A stretch of 64,000 nt of DNA, from positions 620,001 to 684,000 of the forward strand of contig OX638136.1 in assembly GCA_951804985.1 (NCBI GenBank). The letters run 5' to 3'. The notes below the pieces were generated by a model, which was not told the origin of the DNA, made no database searches, and was given only the letters and a program-made list of their open reading frames with translations. Source of the stretch: Dryomyza anilis (lineage: Eukaryota; Arthropoda; Insecta; Diptera; Dryomyzidae). Of the stretch, positions 42,895 to 58,225 are shown piece after piece; the first letter of the stretch is position 1, and every line of letters starts with the position of its first letter. Position numbers and translations under genes: made by a program.

Positions 42895-45800
42895 GGGGAC
42901 TATGGGGGCGATTATCACAAGGCAACGTGTCTGAGTGCTTCAACATGGCGAAGCCAGCGCAATCCTTGTCGGTGTCGTCTCAAGTCAACTCACTGGTCAC
43001 CAGAATTGACAAATTGTCAAATGGTGACACCTCCACTTCGGTGGAAGTCCTCCTCGTGGAAGTCCCTGGAAACGGCGCTCTACACCACCCGGTGTAGAAG
43101 TCGGCTAAATTGAGTGGCGAGCATCTCCCTCAGAGTGAGGGTTCGTGCGTTGGGTTTGGGTCCCACCACGGAAAAAACCTATGCGCCCAATGAAAACAAA
43201 AAAGAAGCCTCGGATAACGACCGATTACAACGATGACGACCCACGCAAACGTTTTAAGGACCATGATTTACGGATATGCACCTGGAATGTCCGGACACTT
43301 TATAGGGAAGGTGCCTCTATCCAGCTGGCAGATGTCCTCGAAAAATATAAGGCTGACATCACCGCTATCCAGGAGATGCGATGGACGGGACAGGGCTGTT
43401 CGAAACAAGCGTCCTGTGATATCTACTACAGCTGCCATGCGGAGAGACACGAATTTGGATGTGGATTTGTGGTCGGCAAGAGACTCCGCCATCTTGTCTC
43501 TAGGTTCACGCCCGTGGACGAAAGTCTGGCAACAATCCGCATCAAGGCTAAATATTTCCATATCAGCCTAATTTGTGCACACGCTCCGACGAACGAGAAA
43601 GATGACGAGACAAAAGAGCGCTTCTACGAGCGCCTAGACAACGCATACGAGCGCTACCCCCGCCACGATATCAAAATCGTGCTAGGCGATTTTAACGCCA
43701 AGGTGGGCAGAGAAGCCATCTATTGTCCCACAATCGGAAAATTTAGCCTCCATGCCAACACTTCCGATAACGGAACGAGGCTAATCGACTTCGCCGCAGC
43801 ACGAAACATGGTAGTTAGTAGCACTAGATTCGAACATTTCGATATCCACAAGGCCACATGGTTGTCGCCCGATCAAAAAACTCGAAATCAAATTGATCAC
43901 GTTGTGATTGACGGAAGGCACGCTTCAAGCGTGATGGAAGTACGCACTATCCGAGGTGCCAATATGGACTCGGATCATTACCTTGTAGCAGCCAAGGTCC
44001 GCACACGCTTAAGCGCTGCGAAGAACGTACGGAACCAAACGCAGAGAAAGCTAGACGTCGGAAAGCTGCAATCACAACAGACAACGCAAGCCTTTTCCAC
44101 TCGACTCTCACACCTGCTTAGACAAAGCACTCCTCCTCTCGATGATATAAGCGCGCAGTGGAATCATATCTCCTGCTCTATGCGTACCGCTGCAGAAGAG
44201 GTGCTTGGATTCCAACGCCCCCTGAGGAATCAGTGGTATGACCAAGAGTGTCACGCGGCCACTGCAGAGAAAGACGCTGCGTACAAATCCACCCTGCAGT
44301 CAGTAGCTACGCGAGCTGCGAAGGAGCGATACAAAGAGAAGAGGAGGGAAGAGAGACGTTTTTTCAGGCGTAAAAAAAGCGAGGCAGAAAGACGTGAGTG
44401 TGAGGAGATTGAGATGCATGGGGACAGGAATGAGGCTCGAAAATTCTTCGAGAAAATAAGACGCCTAGCTGGAGGTTCAAAATCCGGAGCCTCTTCCTGT
44501 AAAGATGAGAACGGGAATCTAGTGACAGATATCCAGAGCACACTGAAAATATGGAGGGATCACTTCTCTAAACTGCTGACCGGTGATGATGACCTCAATT
44601 CCACCGATAGAGAAGCAAACCCGGCAACCCCAGTACTTGATGACGACGTTGAGATTCCGCCACCCGACCATGACGAGGTCAGAACAGCCATTGCTCTGCT
44701 GAAAAACAACAAAGCCGCAGGTGCTGATGGCCTGCCTGCTGAATTGTTTAAGACCGGAGGCGAAGAGCTAATAGAGAGCATGCACGAGCTCGTAAGCAGA
44801 ATATGGTCGGATGAAAGCATGCCAAGTGACTGGAACCTCAGTGTACTCTGCCCAATCCTTAAGAAAGGGGATCCCACTATCTGCGCCAACTACCGTGGGA
44901 TCACCCTACTCAATATCGCATACAAGGTTCTATCGAGCGTATTATGTGAAAGACTGAAGCCCATCGTCAACAGACTGATTGGACCTTATCAGTGCGGCTT
45001 CAGACCTGGAAAGTCCACCATAGACCAGATTTTCACATTGCGCCTAATCCAGGAAAAGACCCTAGAAAAACAGATCGACACCTACCACCTATTAGTCGAC
45101 TATAAAGCCGCCTTCGACATACGCCGCAATGTCTGAGTTCGGTATACCTGCGAAACTTATAAGGCTTTGCAGGATGACCCTGAGCAACACACGTTGCTCA
45201 GTGAGAATAGGAAAAGATCTCTCCGAGCCATTTCATACCGTACGAGGTTTCAGACAGGGTGACTCCCTATCGTGCGACTTTTTTAACTTATTGATGGAGA
45301 AAATAGTTCGAGCTGCCGAACTCCGTCAAAGCGGCACTATCCTCAACAAAAGTGTCATGCTGCTCGCATATGCCGACGATATTGATATCATTGGCAGGAG
45401 CACACGAGCAGTCAGCGCAGCATTCTCCAGATTGGAGAAAGAGTCGCGTCGAATGGGTCTAGCGGTGAACGAGGACAAGACGAAGTTCCTTGTGTCAACA
45501 AGCAAAAAAGAGTCCGTGCGTCTTGGACAAAAAGCTGATTTTGACAACCACAAGTTCGACATTGTGAAGGACTTCGTCTATCTGGGATCCAGCGTAAACA
45601 GCAACAACGACGTCAGCCTGGAGATCAAACGGAGAATAACTCTTGCCAACAGGTGCTACTTTGGGCTCAGTAGGCAATTGAGAAGCAGAGCCCTCTCTCG
45701 CCGGACAAAAATAACGCTCTACAAGTCACTCATCATGGCCGTCCTACTTTATGGTGCAGAAACATGGACGCTGGCCACCACCGATGAGAGAGTACTGGGA

Positions 45801-46193
45801 GCGTTCGAGAGAAAGATTCTCCGTAAAATCTTTGGCCCTATCTGCTTTGCTAACGAGTATCGAATCAGCATGAACCACGAGCTGTATGAGTTATTCGACG
45901 ACATTGACATAGTCAAGCGCATCAAGATCCAGCGGCTTCGCTGGCTAGGTCATGTCGAACGAATGGATGAAAACACTCCAGCCAAGAAGGTGCTTGAATC
46001 GAAACTCGAAGGTGGACAGCGTAGAAGAGGGCGTCCAAATCTGCGTTGGAGAGACCAAGTTGAGGACAACCTGGCAACGCTTGGTATTTCTAACTGGCGT
46101 CAGCGCGCGCAAAGCAGATCCGACTGGCGCGGCTTCATCTCAGCGGCCAAAACCGATCCACGGTTGTAAGGGCCATTTAAGTAAGTAAGTAAG
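42895..46193 (+). mobile_element. RTE-like non-LTR retrotransposon
   Basis: A 3,299-bp GC-richer insert flanked by a 14-bp target duplication. It has a 5' leader of about 290 nt, one endonuclease/reverse-transcriptase frame broken once, a 3' UTR of only a few nt, and a (TAAG)4 tail in place of poly(A). AP-endonuclease plus reverse transcriptase in one protein without a gag-like ORF, a very short 3' UTR and a tetranucleotide tail suggest the RTE clade. It probably is full length or nearly so; the start GGGGACTATGG follows the duplication directly. Confidence 0.88.
43181..46169 (+). pseudogene. RTE-like endonuclease-reverse transcriptase, one frame break
   Basis: Enzyme for target-primed reverse transcription. 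Start taken at the ATG of MRPMKTKKK. AP-endonuclease domain: CTWNVRTL, QEMRWTGQG, VLGDFNAKVG and SDHYLVAAK. Reverse transcriptase: KAAGADGLPAELFK, PILKKGDPTICANYRGITLL, GFRPGKSTID, LLVDYKAAFD (motif A), FRQGDSLSCDFFN and LAYADDIDI (catalytic YADD). A C-terminal RLRWLGHVERM and RGRPNLRWRDQVE region follows. After DYKAAFD (45118) the frame shifts and the first part ends at 45136; reading resumes at YAAMSEFG (45120). Family spacing suggests about 20 nt are missing, just beyond the motif A aspartates. This copy is probably inactive by itself. Confidence 0.88.
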
Positions 46194-46207
46194 TATTTTT
46201 CACATTT
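46194..46207 (+). repeat. Right target-site duplication of the retrotransposon
   Basis: TATTTTTCACATTT, identical to 42881-42894, directly after the (TAAG)n tail. Confidence 0.93.
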
Positions 46208-46612
46208 AATAAAAAAAAAAAAAAACAATTTTTTTGTATTAATTCAGTCAAATATAGAAGTTATTAAATTATTAGAAAATATAAATAATTTATTTTATTA
46301 ATAAACTAAAAAAATCTAAATATTAATTTATTAAAATGTATATAAAAATCAATTTAATAAATTTCATCTTTTTAGTGAAATAGTTTATGGCTCTGAGAAG
46401 TGCCTTTTTATATACATATTTTATGTATTAATTCCGTTAAATATTGAAGCTCTGAAATTAAAATAATTTATTTTATTGATAAAATTCAAAATCTATATAT
46501 TTATTAAAATGTATTTAAACTTGAATTTAATTAATTTCATCTTTTAAGTAAAATATGTTGTGGCCCTGAGAAGGGCCTTTTTATATATATGAAACAAAAT
46601 GTTGTTGAAAAT
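46208..46612. repeat. 5S-H2B spacer continued, unit 9
   Basis: Remainder of the spacer interrupted by the retrotransposon: duplicated H2B 3' block with stem-loops at 46389-46404 and 46562-46577. Confidence 0.82.
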
Positions 46613-46882
<270 letters not shown>

Positions 46883-47147
46883 TCACTTTTTTTTCTTTTT
46901 CACAAAACACTTCACTGTTAACACAATTTTTATGCCAAGTCCAAAATTCGATGTGCTTAAGTACTTTTTTCTATACGTGTTTTTCAGGTAGAAGAAGACA
47001 TTATTGGTTATTTCAAAAACAACCCTCATTCATGGAATGCGTAGAAAAAAAAACTATAAATACAGAGCGACTATGTGTCACAGGCATCATTTGTGTTTAA
47101 AGTGCAGTGCTGTGAAGTGTATTAGTATAAACAAAAAAAAGTGAATA

Positions 47148-47522
47148 ATGTCTGGTCGTGACAAAGGTGGTAAAGTGAAGGGAAAGGCAAAGTCTCGCTC
47201 AAACCGAGCTGGTCTTCAATTTCCCGTTGGACGTATTCATCGTTTACTGCGTAAAGGCAATTATGCTGAACGTATCGGTGCCGGCGCTACTGTATATCTC
47301 GCTGCTGTAATGGAGTATTTGGCTGCTGAAGTTCTTGAATTGGCTGGCAATGCTGCACGTGACAACAAGAAGACAAGAATTATTCCACGTCATTTACAAT
47401 TAGCTATACGTAATGACGAAGAATTGAATAAGCTGTTATCTGGTGTAACCATAGCACAAGGTGGTGTTTTGCCAAATATCCAAGCAGTTCTTTTGCCAAA
47501 GAAAACTGAAAAGAAGGCATAA
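47148..47522 (+). CDS. His2A: Histone H2A (unit 9), G4D, V43I, P48T
   Basis: Open 124-aa frame. The tail reads SGRDKGG (G4D, shared with units 10 and 11). [11 protein letters not shown] replaces [11 protein letters not shown] (positions counted with Met for the latter two). Stem-loop 47559-47574. Confidence 0.96.
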   Translation: MSGRDKGGKVKGKAKSRSNRAGLQFPVGRIHRLLRKGNYAERIGAGATVYLAAVMEYLAAEVLELAGNAARDNKKTRIIPRHLQLAIRNDEELNKLLSGVTIAQGGVLPNIQAVLLPKKTEKKA

Positions 47523-47662
47523 ATATTCAACAACCACAAATAAAAAATATAAACCAACCGTCCTTTTCAGGACGACAAATTATTAATAAATAAAGAGATA
47601 TATTATTATTAAAAAAAAAAATCTATAATAAAACGATACAAAATTAATTTCTAAATGCTTGT

Positions 47663-48640
47663 CATATTTTCAAGGGAGGTTAATTTCTATAGGAAAACAT
47701 ATGTTGAAGGTAGAATATCATGCTAAAATGAAAAAAAAAAAAATTTTGATAATGAAACGATAAAAAGTCCCTTCTCTGTGCGTCTCATATTTTCAAGGGA
47801 GGCTAATTTCTATAGGAAAACATATGTTGAAGGTAGAATATCATGCTAAAATCAAAAAAAAAAAATTCGATAATGAAACGATAAAAAGTCGCTTCTCTGT
47901 GCGTCTCATATTTTTAAGGGAGGCTAATTTCTATAGGAATACATATGTTGAAGGTAGAATATCATGCTAAAATGAAAAAAAAAAATTTCGATAATGAAAC
48001 GATAAAAAGTCGCTTCTCTGTGCGTCTCATATTTTCAAGGGAGGCTAATTTCTATAGGAAAACATATGTTGAAGGTAGAATATCATGCTAAAATGAAAAA
48101 AAAAAAAAAGTTCGATAATGAAACGATAAAAAGTCGCTTCTCTGTTCGTTTCAAGGGAGGCTAATTTCTATAGGAAAACATATGTTGAAGGTAGAATATC
48201 ATGCTAAAATGAAAAAAAAATTTCGATAATGAAACGATAAAAAGTCGCTTCTCTGTGCGTCTCATATTTTTAAGGGAAGCTAATTTCTATAGGAATACAT
48301 ATGTTGAAGGTAGAATATCATGCTAAAATGAAAAAAAAAAATTTCGATAATGAAACGATAAAAAGTCGCTTCTCTGTGCGTCTCATATTTTCAAGGGAGG
48401 CTAATTTCTATAGGAAAACATATGTTGAAAGTAGAATATCATGCTAAAATGAAAAAAAAAAATTTTCGATAATGAAACGATAAAAAGTCGCTTCTCTGTG
48501 CGTCTCATATTTTTAAGGGAGGCTAATTTCTATAGGAATACATATGTTGAAGGTAGAATATCATGCCATAATGAAAAAAAAAAAATTCGATAATGAAACG
48601 ATAAAAAGTCGCTTCTCTGTGCGCCTCATATTTTCAAGGG
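47663..48640 (+). repeat. Spacer tandem array, about 8 copies (unit 9)
   Basis: Same 120-bp repeat; one copy near 48145 lacks the CATATTTT segment (GTTCGTTTCAAGGG), a deletion also seen in one copy each of units 10 and 11. Confidence 0.93.
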
Positions 48641-48805
48641 AACATTATTTCAAGCATGATGACAAATAAACCAATTAAAATTCAAACAAAAATGTATTTT
48701 TTGATAAAATATATTAAATTTTTACTCTTTTTTTTAAATTAAATTGTGGTCCTGAAAAGGACCGATTGTTTATAAATTGTTAAAAAAAAATGCAGAAATA
48801 TTTGT

Positions 48806-49771
<966 letters not shown>

Positions 49772-51195
49772 ATATCTTTTAATTTCAAATATAATTAAAA
49801 CAAATCGGTCCTTCTCAGGACCACAAAAAAACAATGACTAAAAGAGATTTCAAAATTGAGTATTTTTTCTTATATGGTATATACTAAAAAATACAAAAGA
49901 TTTTTGAACAAAAAAAAAAAATATATATATATATGCATTTACAGCATAATGATGAATAACCTTTTATTATAATCTATTATATTTATTATAATCTATAATC
50001 TATTTGAAAACTATATATATATAGATTTAATATAATAAAAAAAACAAAAAATGAAATTATTTTTGTTTCTGATATATTTTTATTTTGAAATGATAATGAA
50101 ACAATAGTATTCATACAAATACACTATTCTCAAACGATAGTTTTTGCAAAAAAAAGACGCTTCTCGGGGCGTCACACTTTTTCAAGGGAGGCTAATTTCC
50201 ATATAAAAATTCAATTTTATGTGTTCAATGTACTCAATTGATTTAAATTTGACCATAATAAAATTATATTTTTTAAAAACATTTTTTTATAAAAAAAAAA
50301 AAAATCTCAAAAAAAATAATTTATATATTTTTTAAAATTATATTTTGCTTCTTTGAAATTTTTTTATGATAGTGAACCGATAATTTCATACAAATATACA
50401 ATTCTCAGACGATAGTTTGGGCAAAAACGACGCTTCTCGGTGCGTCACACTTTTTCGAGGGAAGCTAATTTCACATATAAAACTCAATTTTAAATATGTT
50501 CAATGTTCTCAATTGCTTTAATAAAAATACATCCGTATATTTCAGAATGACTATAAAAAATTTAAATTTGAAAAAATGATATATTTAAAAAAATCAATTT
50601 ATTAAAATTAATTTTTTAAATATTTGTTATAATTATATTTTGTTTCTTTTAATGGTGACCTTTCTTGTGTCGTAAAATGATGGCAGGTTTAACGTATAAA
50701 TGGAAATAATACATTGAAAATGTTGCAAAATATATATATTTTTTGCATAATGTGATGGTTTATAGATTGTTTAATGTAATAATTAAATTTATCTAAATCA
50801 AATAATTTGTTTTTGGATTCAAATGATGAAATTGTTTCATAAATTTGTATTACAAGTGCGATATTCTTTGAGCATTATCGAGTTTATCAACTGATGAGCT
50901 TAAAAATTTGTTTTGTATATATTGTTATTGATAGATGCATTGATTTACTCTCTTTGCTCATTTAAATTTTTCCAATATTTTGCATACAAATTTAAATAAA
51001 AATACTTTAAAACAGTTTAAAACCATATTCAGATTATACATATACATGGGAATGTAAATTTATATGAAAAGACGTTTCTCGGGGCGTCTCATTTTTTCTA
51101 GTGAGTCTAAATTCCCTTGAAAATTGTGAATTTAAATACAAAGTGTTTTAAGTTTTCATTGAGTGATTTGTACAAGTAATTATTTTAAAGCAAAA
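49772..51195. other. H3-H1 spacer (unit 9)
   Basis: AT-rich, with three hairpin motifs. A short ATAATCTATTATATTTATT insertion near 49970 marks units 9-11. No gene. Confidence 0.8.
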
Positions 51196-51869
51196 ATGTC
51201 TGAATTAACTGGTGTCGCAGTCGTTTCGTCGCCTGTTGCTACTACTGCTGCTGCAGTGGAAAAGAAAGTCGTCAAGAAGACTGCAAAGAAACCAGCGACT
51301 GCACCATCTCATCCACCAACTCAGCAAATGGTTGACGCTTCAATTAAAAATTTAAAAGAACGTGGTGGTTCATCATTGCTGGCAATTAAGAAATATATCA
51401 GTGCAACATATAAATGTGATGCTCAAAAATTGGCACCATTTATTAAGAATATATAAAATCAGCAGTTGTATCTGGTAAATTAATTCAAACAAAAGGCAAG
51501 GGAGCATCAGGTTCCTTCAAACTTTCAGCCGCTGCCAGTAAGGAGCCGAAAACAAAACTAAGTCCGTTGAGAAGAAAAAGACAGCTATAACCAAAACAGC
51601 ACCTAAGAGAAAATCAACTGCGTCAACAAAGAAGGTGAGTGATGAGAAAAAAGGAAAGAAAGCTGTGGCCACAAAAAAAGGTTGAAAAAACAAAGGCGAA
51701 AACCATCAAAAAGGTTGGTGCAGTTAAATCAAAATCTGTGAAATCAAAAGCAACAACGCCCGTATCAGTTTCTAAAGGAAAAGTGACCAAAGCGAAGGCA
51801 GCGTTAGCTAAGAAAACTGTTAATGTTCCAAAAAAACTAGCTGCTAAAAAGACTGCAGCTAAAAAATAA
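51196..51869 (+). pseudogene. His1: H1 with several indels (unit 9)
   Basis: Normal to FIKN in the winged helix (51450), where a 1-nt loss causes a stop at 51456 (86 aa). It also has the 1-nt loss at AAAACAAAACTAAG and the 17-nt loss after GTGGCCAC shared with unit 10. The 3' stem-loop and purine element are deleted: the sequence jumps from AAATCGAATTTAT to TTCAATACATTGACG. Confidence 0.95.
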
Positions 51870-51961
51870 TTTTTTAATCATATAGCATTCGTTTAAATCG
51901 AATTTATTTCAATACATTGACGAAAATATGAATGATGTTGAATTCTAGTGCATGAGCATTC

Positions 51962-52081
51962 GCCAACGACCATACCACGCTGAATACATCGGTTCTCGTC
52001 CGATCACCGAAATTGAGCAGCGTCGGGCGCGGTTAGTACTTAGATGGAGGACCGCTTGGGAACACCGCGTGTTGTTGGCAC
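51962..52081 (+). rRNA. 5SrRNA: 5S ribosomal RNA (unit 9), A54G and G87A
   Basis: ATTGAGCAGC at nt 54 (A-box region) and AGATGGAGGA at nt 87 (C-box). It lies only 92 bp after the H1 remnant because of the deletion there. Confidence 0.93.
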
Positions 52082-52529
52082 ACTAAGATCATTAGATTTT
52101 TTTTTTATATATATATTTTTCACCTTTAATAAAAAAAAAATACAATTTTTTTGTATTAATTCAGTCAAATATAGAAGTTATAAAATTATTAGAAAATATA
52201 AATAATTTATTTTATTAATAAACTAAAAAAATCTAAATATTAATTTATTAAAATGTATATAAAAATCAATTTAATAAATTTCATCTTTTTAGTGAAATAG
52301 TTTATGGCTCTGAGAAGTGCCTTTTTATATACATATTTTATGTATTAATTCCGTTAAATATTGAAGCTCTGAAATTAAAATAATTTATTTTATTGATAAA
52401 ATTCAAAATCTATATATTTATTAAAATGTATTTAAACTTGAATTTAATTAATTTCATCTTTTTAGTAAAATATTTTGTGGCCCTGAGAAGGGCCTTTTTA
52501 TATATATGAAACAAAATGTTGTTGAAAAT
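52082..52529. repeat. 5S-H2B spacer, unit 10
   Basis: Duplicated H2B 3' block; stem-loops at 52306-52321 and 52479-52494. Confidence 0.82.
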
Positions 52530-52901
52530 TTATTTAGAGCTCGTGTATTTAGTGACAGCTTTTGTTCCTTCACTGACGGCGTGCTTAGCCAGCTCACCAG
52601 GCAATAGTAGACGGACGGCTGTTTGAATTTCGCGACTCGTAATTGTTGAGCGTTTGTTGTACTGTGCCAAACGAGAAGCCTCAGCCGCAATGCGCTCAAA
52701 AATATCATTCACAAAACTATTCATGATGCTCATAGCCTTTGAAGAAATTCCAGTATCGGGATGAACTTGCTTCAACACTTTGTAAATGTAGATGGCGTAG
52801 CTTTCCTTCCTCTTGCGCTTACGTTTCTTGTCATTCTTGGTGATGTTCTTCTGCGCCTTTCCAGCCTTCTTGGCAGCTTTTCCACTAGTTTTTGGTGGCA
52901 T
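52530..52901 (-). CDS. His2B: Histone H2B (unit 10), H80Q
   Basis: Intact 123-aa H2B with RLAQYNKRS for RLAHYNKRS, shared with unit 11. Divergent promoter at 52902-53186. Confidence 0.97.
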   Translation of the reverse strand: MPPKTSGKAAKKAGKAQKNITKNDKKRKRKRKESYAIYIYKVLKQVHPDTGISSKAMSIMNSFVNDIFERIAAEASRLAQYNKRSTITSREIQTAVRLLLPGELAKHAVSEGTKAVTKYTSSK

Positions 52902-53186
52902 TTTATTTTGTTCACTGTTCACTTTTTTTTTTTCTTTTTCACAAAACACTTCACTGTTAACACAATTTTTATGCCAAGTCCAAAATTCGATGTGCTTAAG
53001 TACTTTTTTCTATACGTGTTTTTCAGGTAGAAGAAGACATTATTGGTTATTTCAAAAACAACCCTCATTCAATGGAATGCGTAGAAAAAAAAACTATAAA
53101 TACAGAGCGACTATGTGTCACAGGCATCATTTGTGTTTAAAGTGCAGTGCTGTGAAGTGTATTAGTATAAACAAAAAAAGTGAATA

Positions 53187-53561
53187 ATGTCTGGTCGTGA
53201 CAAAGGTGGTAAAGTGAAGGGAAAGGCAAAGTCTCGCTCAAACCGAGCTGGTCTTCAATTTCCCGTTGGACGTATTCATCGTTTACTGCGTAAAGGCAAT
53301 TATGCTGAACGTGTCGGTGCCGGCGCTCCTGTATATCTCGCTGCTGTAATGGAGTATTTGGCTGCTGAAGTTCTTGAATTGGCTGGCAATGCTGCACGTG
53401 ACAACAAGATGACAAGAATTATTCCACGTCATTTACAATTAGCTATACGTAACGACGAAGAATTGAATAAGCTGTTATCTGGTGTAACCATAGCACAAGG
53501 TGGTGTTTTGCCAAATATCCAAGCAGTTCTTTTGCCAAAGAAAACTGAAAAGAAGGCATAA
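53187..53561 (+). CDS. His2A: Histone H2A (unit 10), G4D and K75M
   Basis: Open 124-aa frame with SGRDKGG and DNKMTRII (K75M counting Met, at the edge of loop L2). The stem-loop at 53598-53613 reads CGTCCTTTTCAGGAGG, one stem pair broken. Confidence 0.96.
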   Translation: MSGRDKGGKVKGKAKSRSNRAGLQFPVGRIHRLLRKGNYAERVGAGAPVYLAAVMEYLAAEVLELAGNAARDNKMTRIIPRHLQLAIRNDEELNKLLSGVTIAQGGVLPNIQAVLLPKKTEKKA

Positions 53562-53597
53562 ATATTCAACAACCACAAATAAAAAATATAAAACAAC

Positions 53598-53613
53598 CGT
53601 CCTTTTCAGGAGG
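53598..53613 (+). terminator. H2A stem-loop with stem mismatch (unit 10)
   Basis: A C-to-G change in the 3' arm (AGGAGG for AGGACG) gives a G-G mismatch at the second pair. Confidence 0.8.
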
Positions 53614-53701
53614 ACAAATTATTAATAAATAAAGAGATATATTATTATTAAAAAAAAAAATCTATAATAAAACGATACAAAATTAATTTCTAAATGCTTG
53701 T

Positions 53702-55640
53702 CATATTTTCAAGGGAGGTTAATTTCTATAGGAAAACATATGTTCAAGGTAGAATATCATGCTAAAATGAACAAAAAAAAATTCGATAATGAAACGATAA
53801 AAAGTCGCTTCTCTGTGCGTCTCATATTTTCAAGGGTGGCTAATTTCTATAGGAAAACATATGTTGAAGGTAGAATATCATGCTAAAATGAAAAAAAAAA
53901 AAATTTCGATAATGAAACGATAAAAAGTCGCTTCTCTGTGCGTCTCATATTTTTAAGGGAGGCTAATTTCTATAGGAATACATATGTTGAAGGTAGAATA
54001 TCATGCTAAAATGAAAAAAAAAAATTTCGATAATGAAACGATAAAAAGTCGATTCTCTGTGCGTCTCATATTTTCAAGGGAGGCTAATTTCTATAGGAAA
54101 ACATATGTTGAAGGTAGAATATCATGCTAAATGAAAAAAAAAAAATTTCGATAATGAAACGATAAAAAGTCGCTTCTCTGTGCGTCTCATATTTTCGAGG
54201 GAGGCTAATTTCTATAGGAAAACATATGGTAAAGGTATAATATCATGCTAAAATGAAAAAAAAATTTCGATAATGAAACGATAAAAAGACGCTTCTCTGT
54301 GCGTCTCATATTTTTAAGGGAGGCTAATTTCTATAGGAATACATATGTTGAAAGTAGAATATCATGCTAAAATGAAAAAAAAAATTTCGATAATGAAACG
54401 ATAAAAAGTCGCTTCTCTGTGCGTCTCATATTTTCAAGGGAGGCTAATTTCTATAGGAAAACATATGTTGAAGGTAGAATATCATGCTAAAATGAAAAAA
54501 AAAAAATTTCGATAATGAAACGATAAAAAGTCGCTTCTCTGTGCGTCTCATATTTTTAAGGGAGGCTAATTTCTATAGGAATACATATGTTGAAGGTAGA
54601 ATATCATGCCATAATGAAAAAAAAAATCGATAATGAAACGATAGAAAGTCGCTTCTCTGTGCATCTCATATTTTCAAGGGAGGCTAATTTCTATAGGAAT
54701 ACATATGTTGAAGGTAGAATATCATGCCAAAATGAAAAAAATAATTCTATAATGAAACGATAAAAAGTCGCTTCTCTGTGCGTCTCATATTTTCAAGGGA
54801 GGCTAATTTCTATAGGAAAACATATGTTGAAGGTAGAATATCATGCTAAAATGAAAAAAAAAAATTCGATAATGAAACGATAAAAAGTCGCTTCTCTGTG
54901 CGTCTCATATTTTTAAGGGAGGCTAATTTCTATAGGAATACATATGTTGAAGGTAGAATATCATGCTAAAATGAAAAAAAAAAATTTCGATAATGAAACG
55001 ATAAAAAGTCGCTTCTCTGTGCGTCTCATATTTTTAAGGGAGGCTAATTTCTATAGGAATACATATGTTGAAGGTAGAATATCATGCTAAAATGAAAAAA
55101 AAAAAATTCGATAATGAAACGATAAAAAGTCGCTTCTCTGTGCGTCTCATATTTTCAAGGGAGGCTAATTTCTATAGGAAAACATATGTTGAAGGTAGAA
55201 TATCATGCTAAAATGAAAAAAAAAAAATCGATAATGAAACGATAAAAAGTCGCTTCTCTGTGCGTCTCATATTTTTAAGGGAGGCTAATCTCTATAGGAA
55301 TACATATGTTGAAGGTAGAATATCATGCTAAAATGAAAAAAAAAAATTTCGATAATGAAACGATAAAAAGTCGCTTCTCTGTGCGTTTCAAGGGAGGCTA
55401 ATTTCTATAGGAAAACATATGTTGAAGGTAGAATATCATGCTAAAATGAAAAAAAAAAAAATTTCGATAATGAAACGATAAAAAGTCGCTTCTCTGTGCG
55501 TCTCATATTTTTAAGGGAGGCTAATTTCTATAGGAATACATATGTTGAAGGTAGAATATCATGCCATAATGAAAAAAAAAAAAATTCGATAATGAAACGA
55601 TAAAAAGTCGCTTCTCTGTGCGCCTCATATTTTCAAGGGA
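53702..55640 (+). repeat. Spacer tandem array, about 16 copies (unit 10)
   Basis: The longest array. It contains rare variants GATAGAAAGTCGC with GTGCATCTC, and AAAAAATAATTCTATAATG, in consecutive copies (about 54600-54770). The same run occurs in unit 11, placing the two arrays as recent duplicates differing by about five copies. Confidence 0.94.
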
Positions 55641-55804
55641 ACATTATTTCAAGCATGATGACAAATAAACCAATTAAAATTCAAACAAAAATGTATTTTT
55701 TGATAAAATATATTAAATTTTTACTCTTTTTTTTTAATTAAATTGTGGTCCTGAAAAGGACCGATTGTTTATAAATTGTTAAAAAAAAATGCAGAAATAT
55801 TTGT

Positions 55805-56794
<990 letters not shown>

Positions 56795-58225
56795 ATATCT
56801 TTTAATTTCAAATATAATTAAAACAAATCGGTCCTTCTCAGGACCACAAAAAAACAATGACTAAAAGAGATTTCAAAATTGAGTATTTTTTCTTATATGG
56901 TATATACTAAAAAATACAAAAGATTTTTGAACAAAAAAAAAATATATATATATATGCATTTACAGCATAATGATGAATAACCTTTTATTATAATCTATTA
57001 TATTTATTATAATCTATAATCTATTTGAAAACTATATATATATAGATTTAATATAATAAAAAAAACAAAAAAAGAAATTATTTTTGTTTCTGATATATTT
57101 TTATTTTGAAATGATAATGAAACAATAGTATTCATACAAATACACTATTCTCAAACGATAGTTTTTGCAAAAAAAAGACGCTTCTCGGGGCGTCACACTT
57201 TTTCAAGGGAGGCTAATTTCCATATAAAAATTCAATTTTATGTGTTCAATGTACTCAATTGATTTAAATTTGACCATAATAAAATTATATTTTTTTAAAA
57301 ACATTTTTTATAAAAAAAAAAAAAATCTCAAAAAAAATAATTTATATATTTTTTAAAATTATATTTTGGTTTTTTGAAATTTTTTTATGATAGTGAACCG
57401 ATAATTTCATACAAATATACAATTCACAGACGATAGTTTGGGCAAAAACGACGCTTCTCGGTGCGTCACACTTTTTCGAGGGCTAATTCACATATAATTT
57501 CACATATAAAACTCAATTTTAAATATGTTCAATGTTCTCAATTGCTTTAATAAAAATACATCCGTATATTTCAGAATGACTATAAAAAATTTAAATTTGA
57601 AAAAAATGATATATTTAAAAAAATCAATTTATTAAAATTAATTTTTTAAATATTTGTTATAATTATATTTTGTTTCTTTTAATGGTGACCTTTCTTGTGT
57701 CGTAAAATGATGGCAGGTTTAACGTATAAATGGAAATAATACATTGAAAATGTTGCAAAATATATATATTTTTTGCATAATGTGATGGTTTATAGATTGT
57801 TTAATGTAATAATTAAATTTATCTAAATCAAATAATTTGTTTTTGGATTCAAATGATGAAATTGTTTCATAAATTTGTATTACAAGTGCGATATTCTTTG
57901 AGCATTATCGAGTTTATCAACTGATGAGCTAAACAAATTTATTTTGTATATATTGTTATTGATAGATGCATTGATTTACTTTCGTTGCTCATTTAAATTT
58001 TTCCAATATTTTGCATACAAATTTAAATAAAAATACTTTAAAACAGTTTAAAACCATATTCAGATTATACATATACATGGGAATGTAAATTTATATGAAA
58101 AGACGTTTCTCGGGGCGTCTCATTTTTCTAGTGAGTCTAAGTTCCCCTGAAAATTGTGAATTTAAATACAAAGTGTTTTAAGTTTTCATTGAGTGATTTG
58201 TACAAGTAATTATTTTAAAGCAAAA
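56795..58225. other. H3-H1 spacer (unit 10)
   Basis: AT-rich, with three hairpin motifs; near 57480 a small rearrangement (CATATAATTTCACATAT) replaces part of AGGGAGGCTAATTTC. No gene. Confidence 0.8.
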
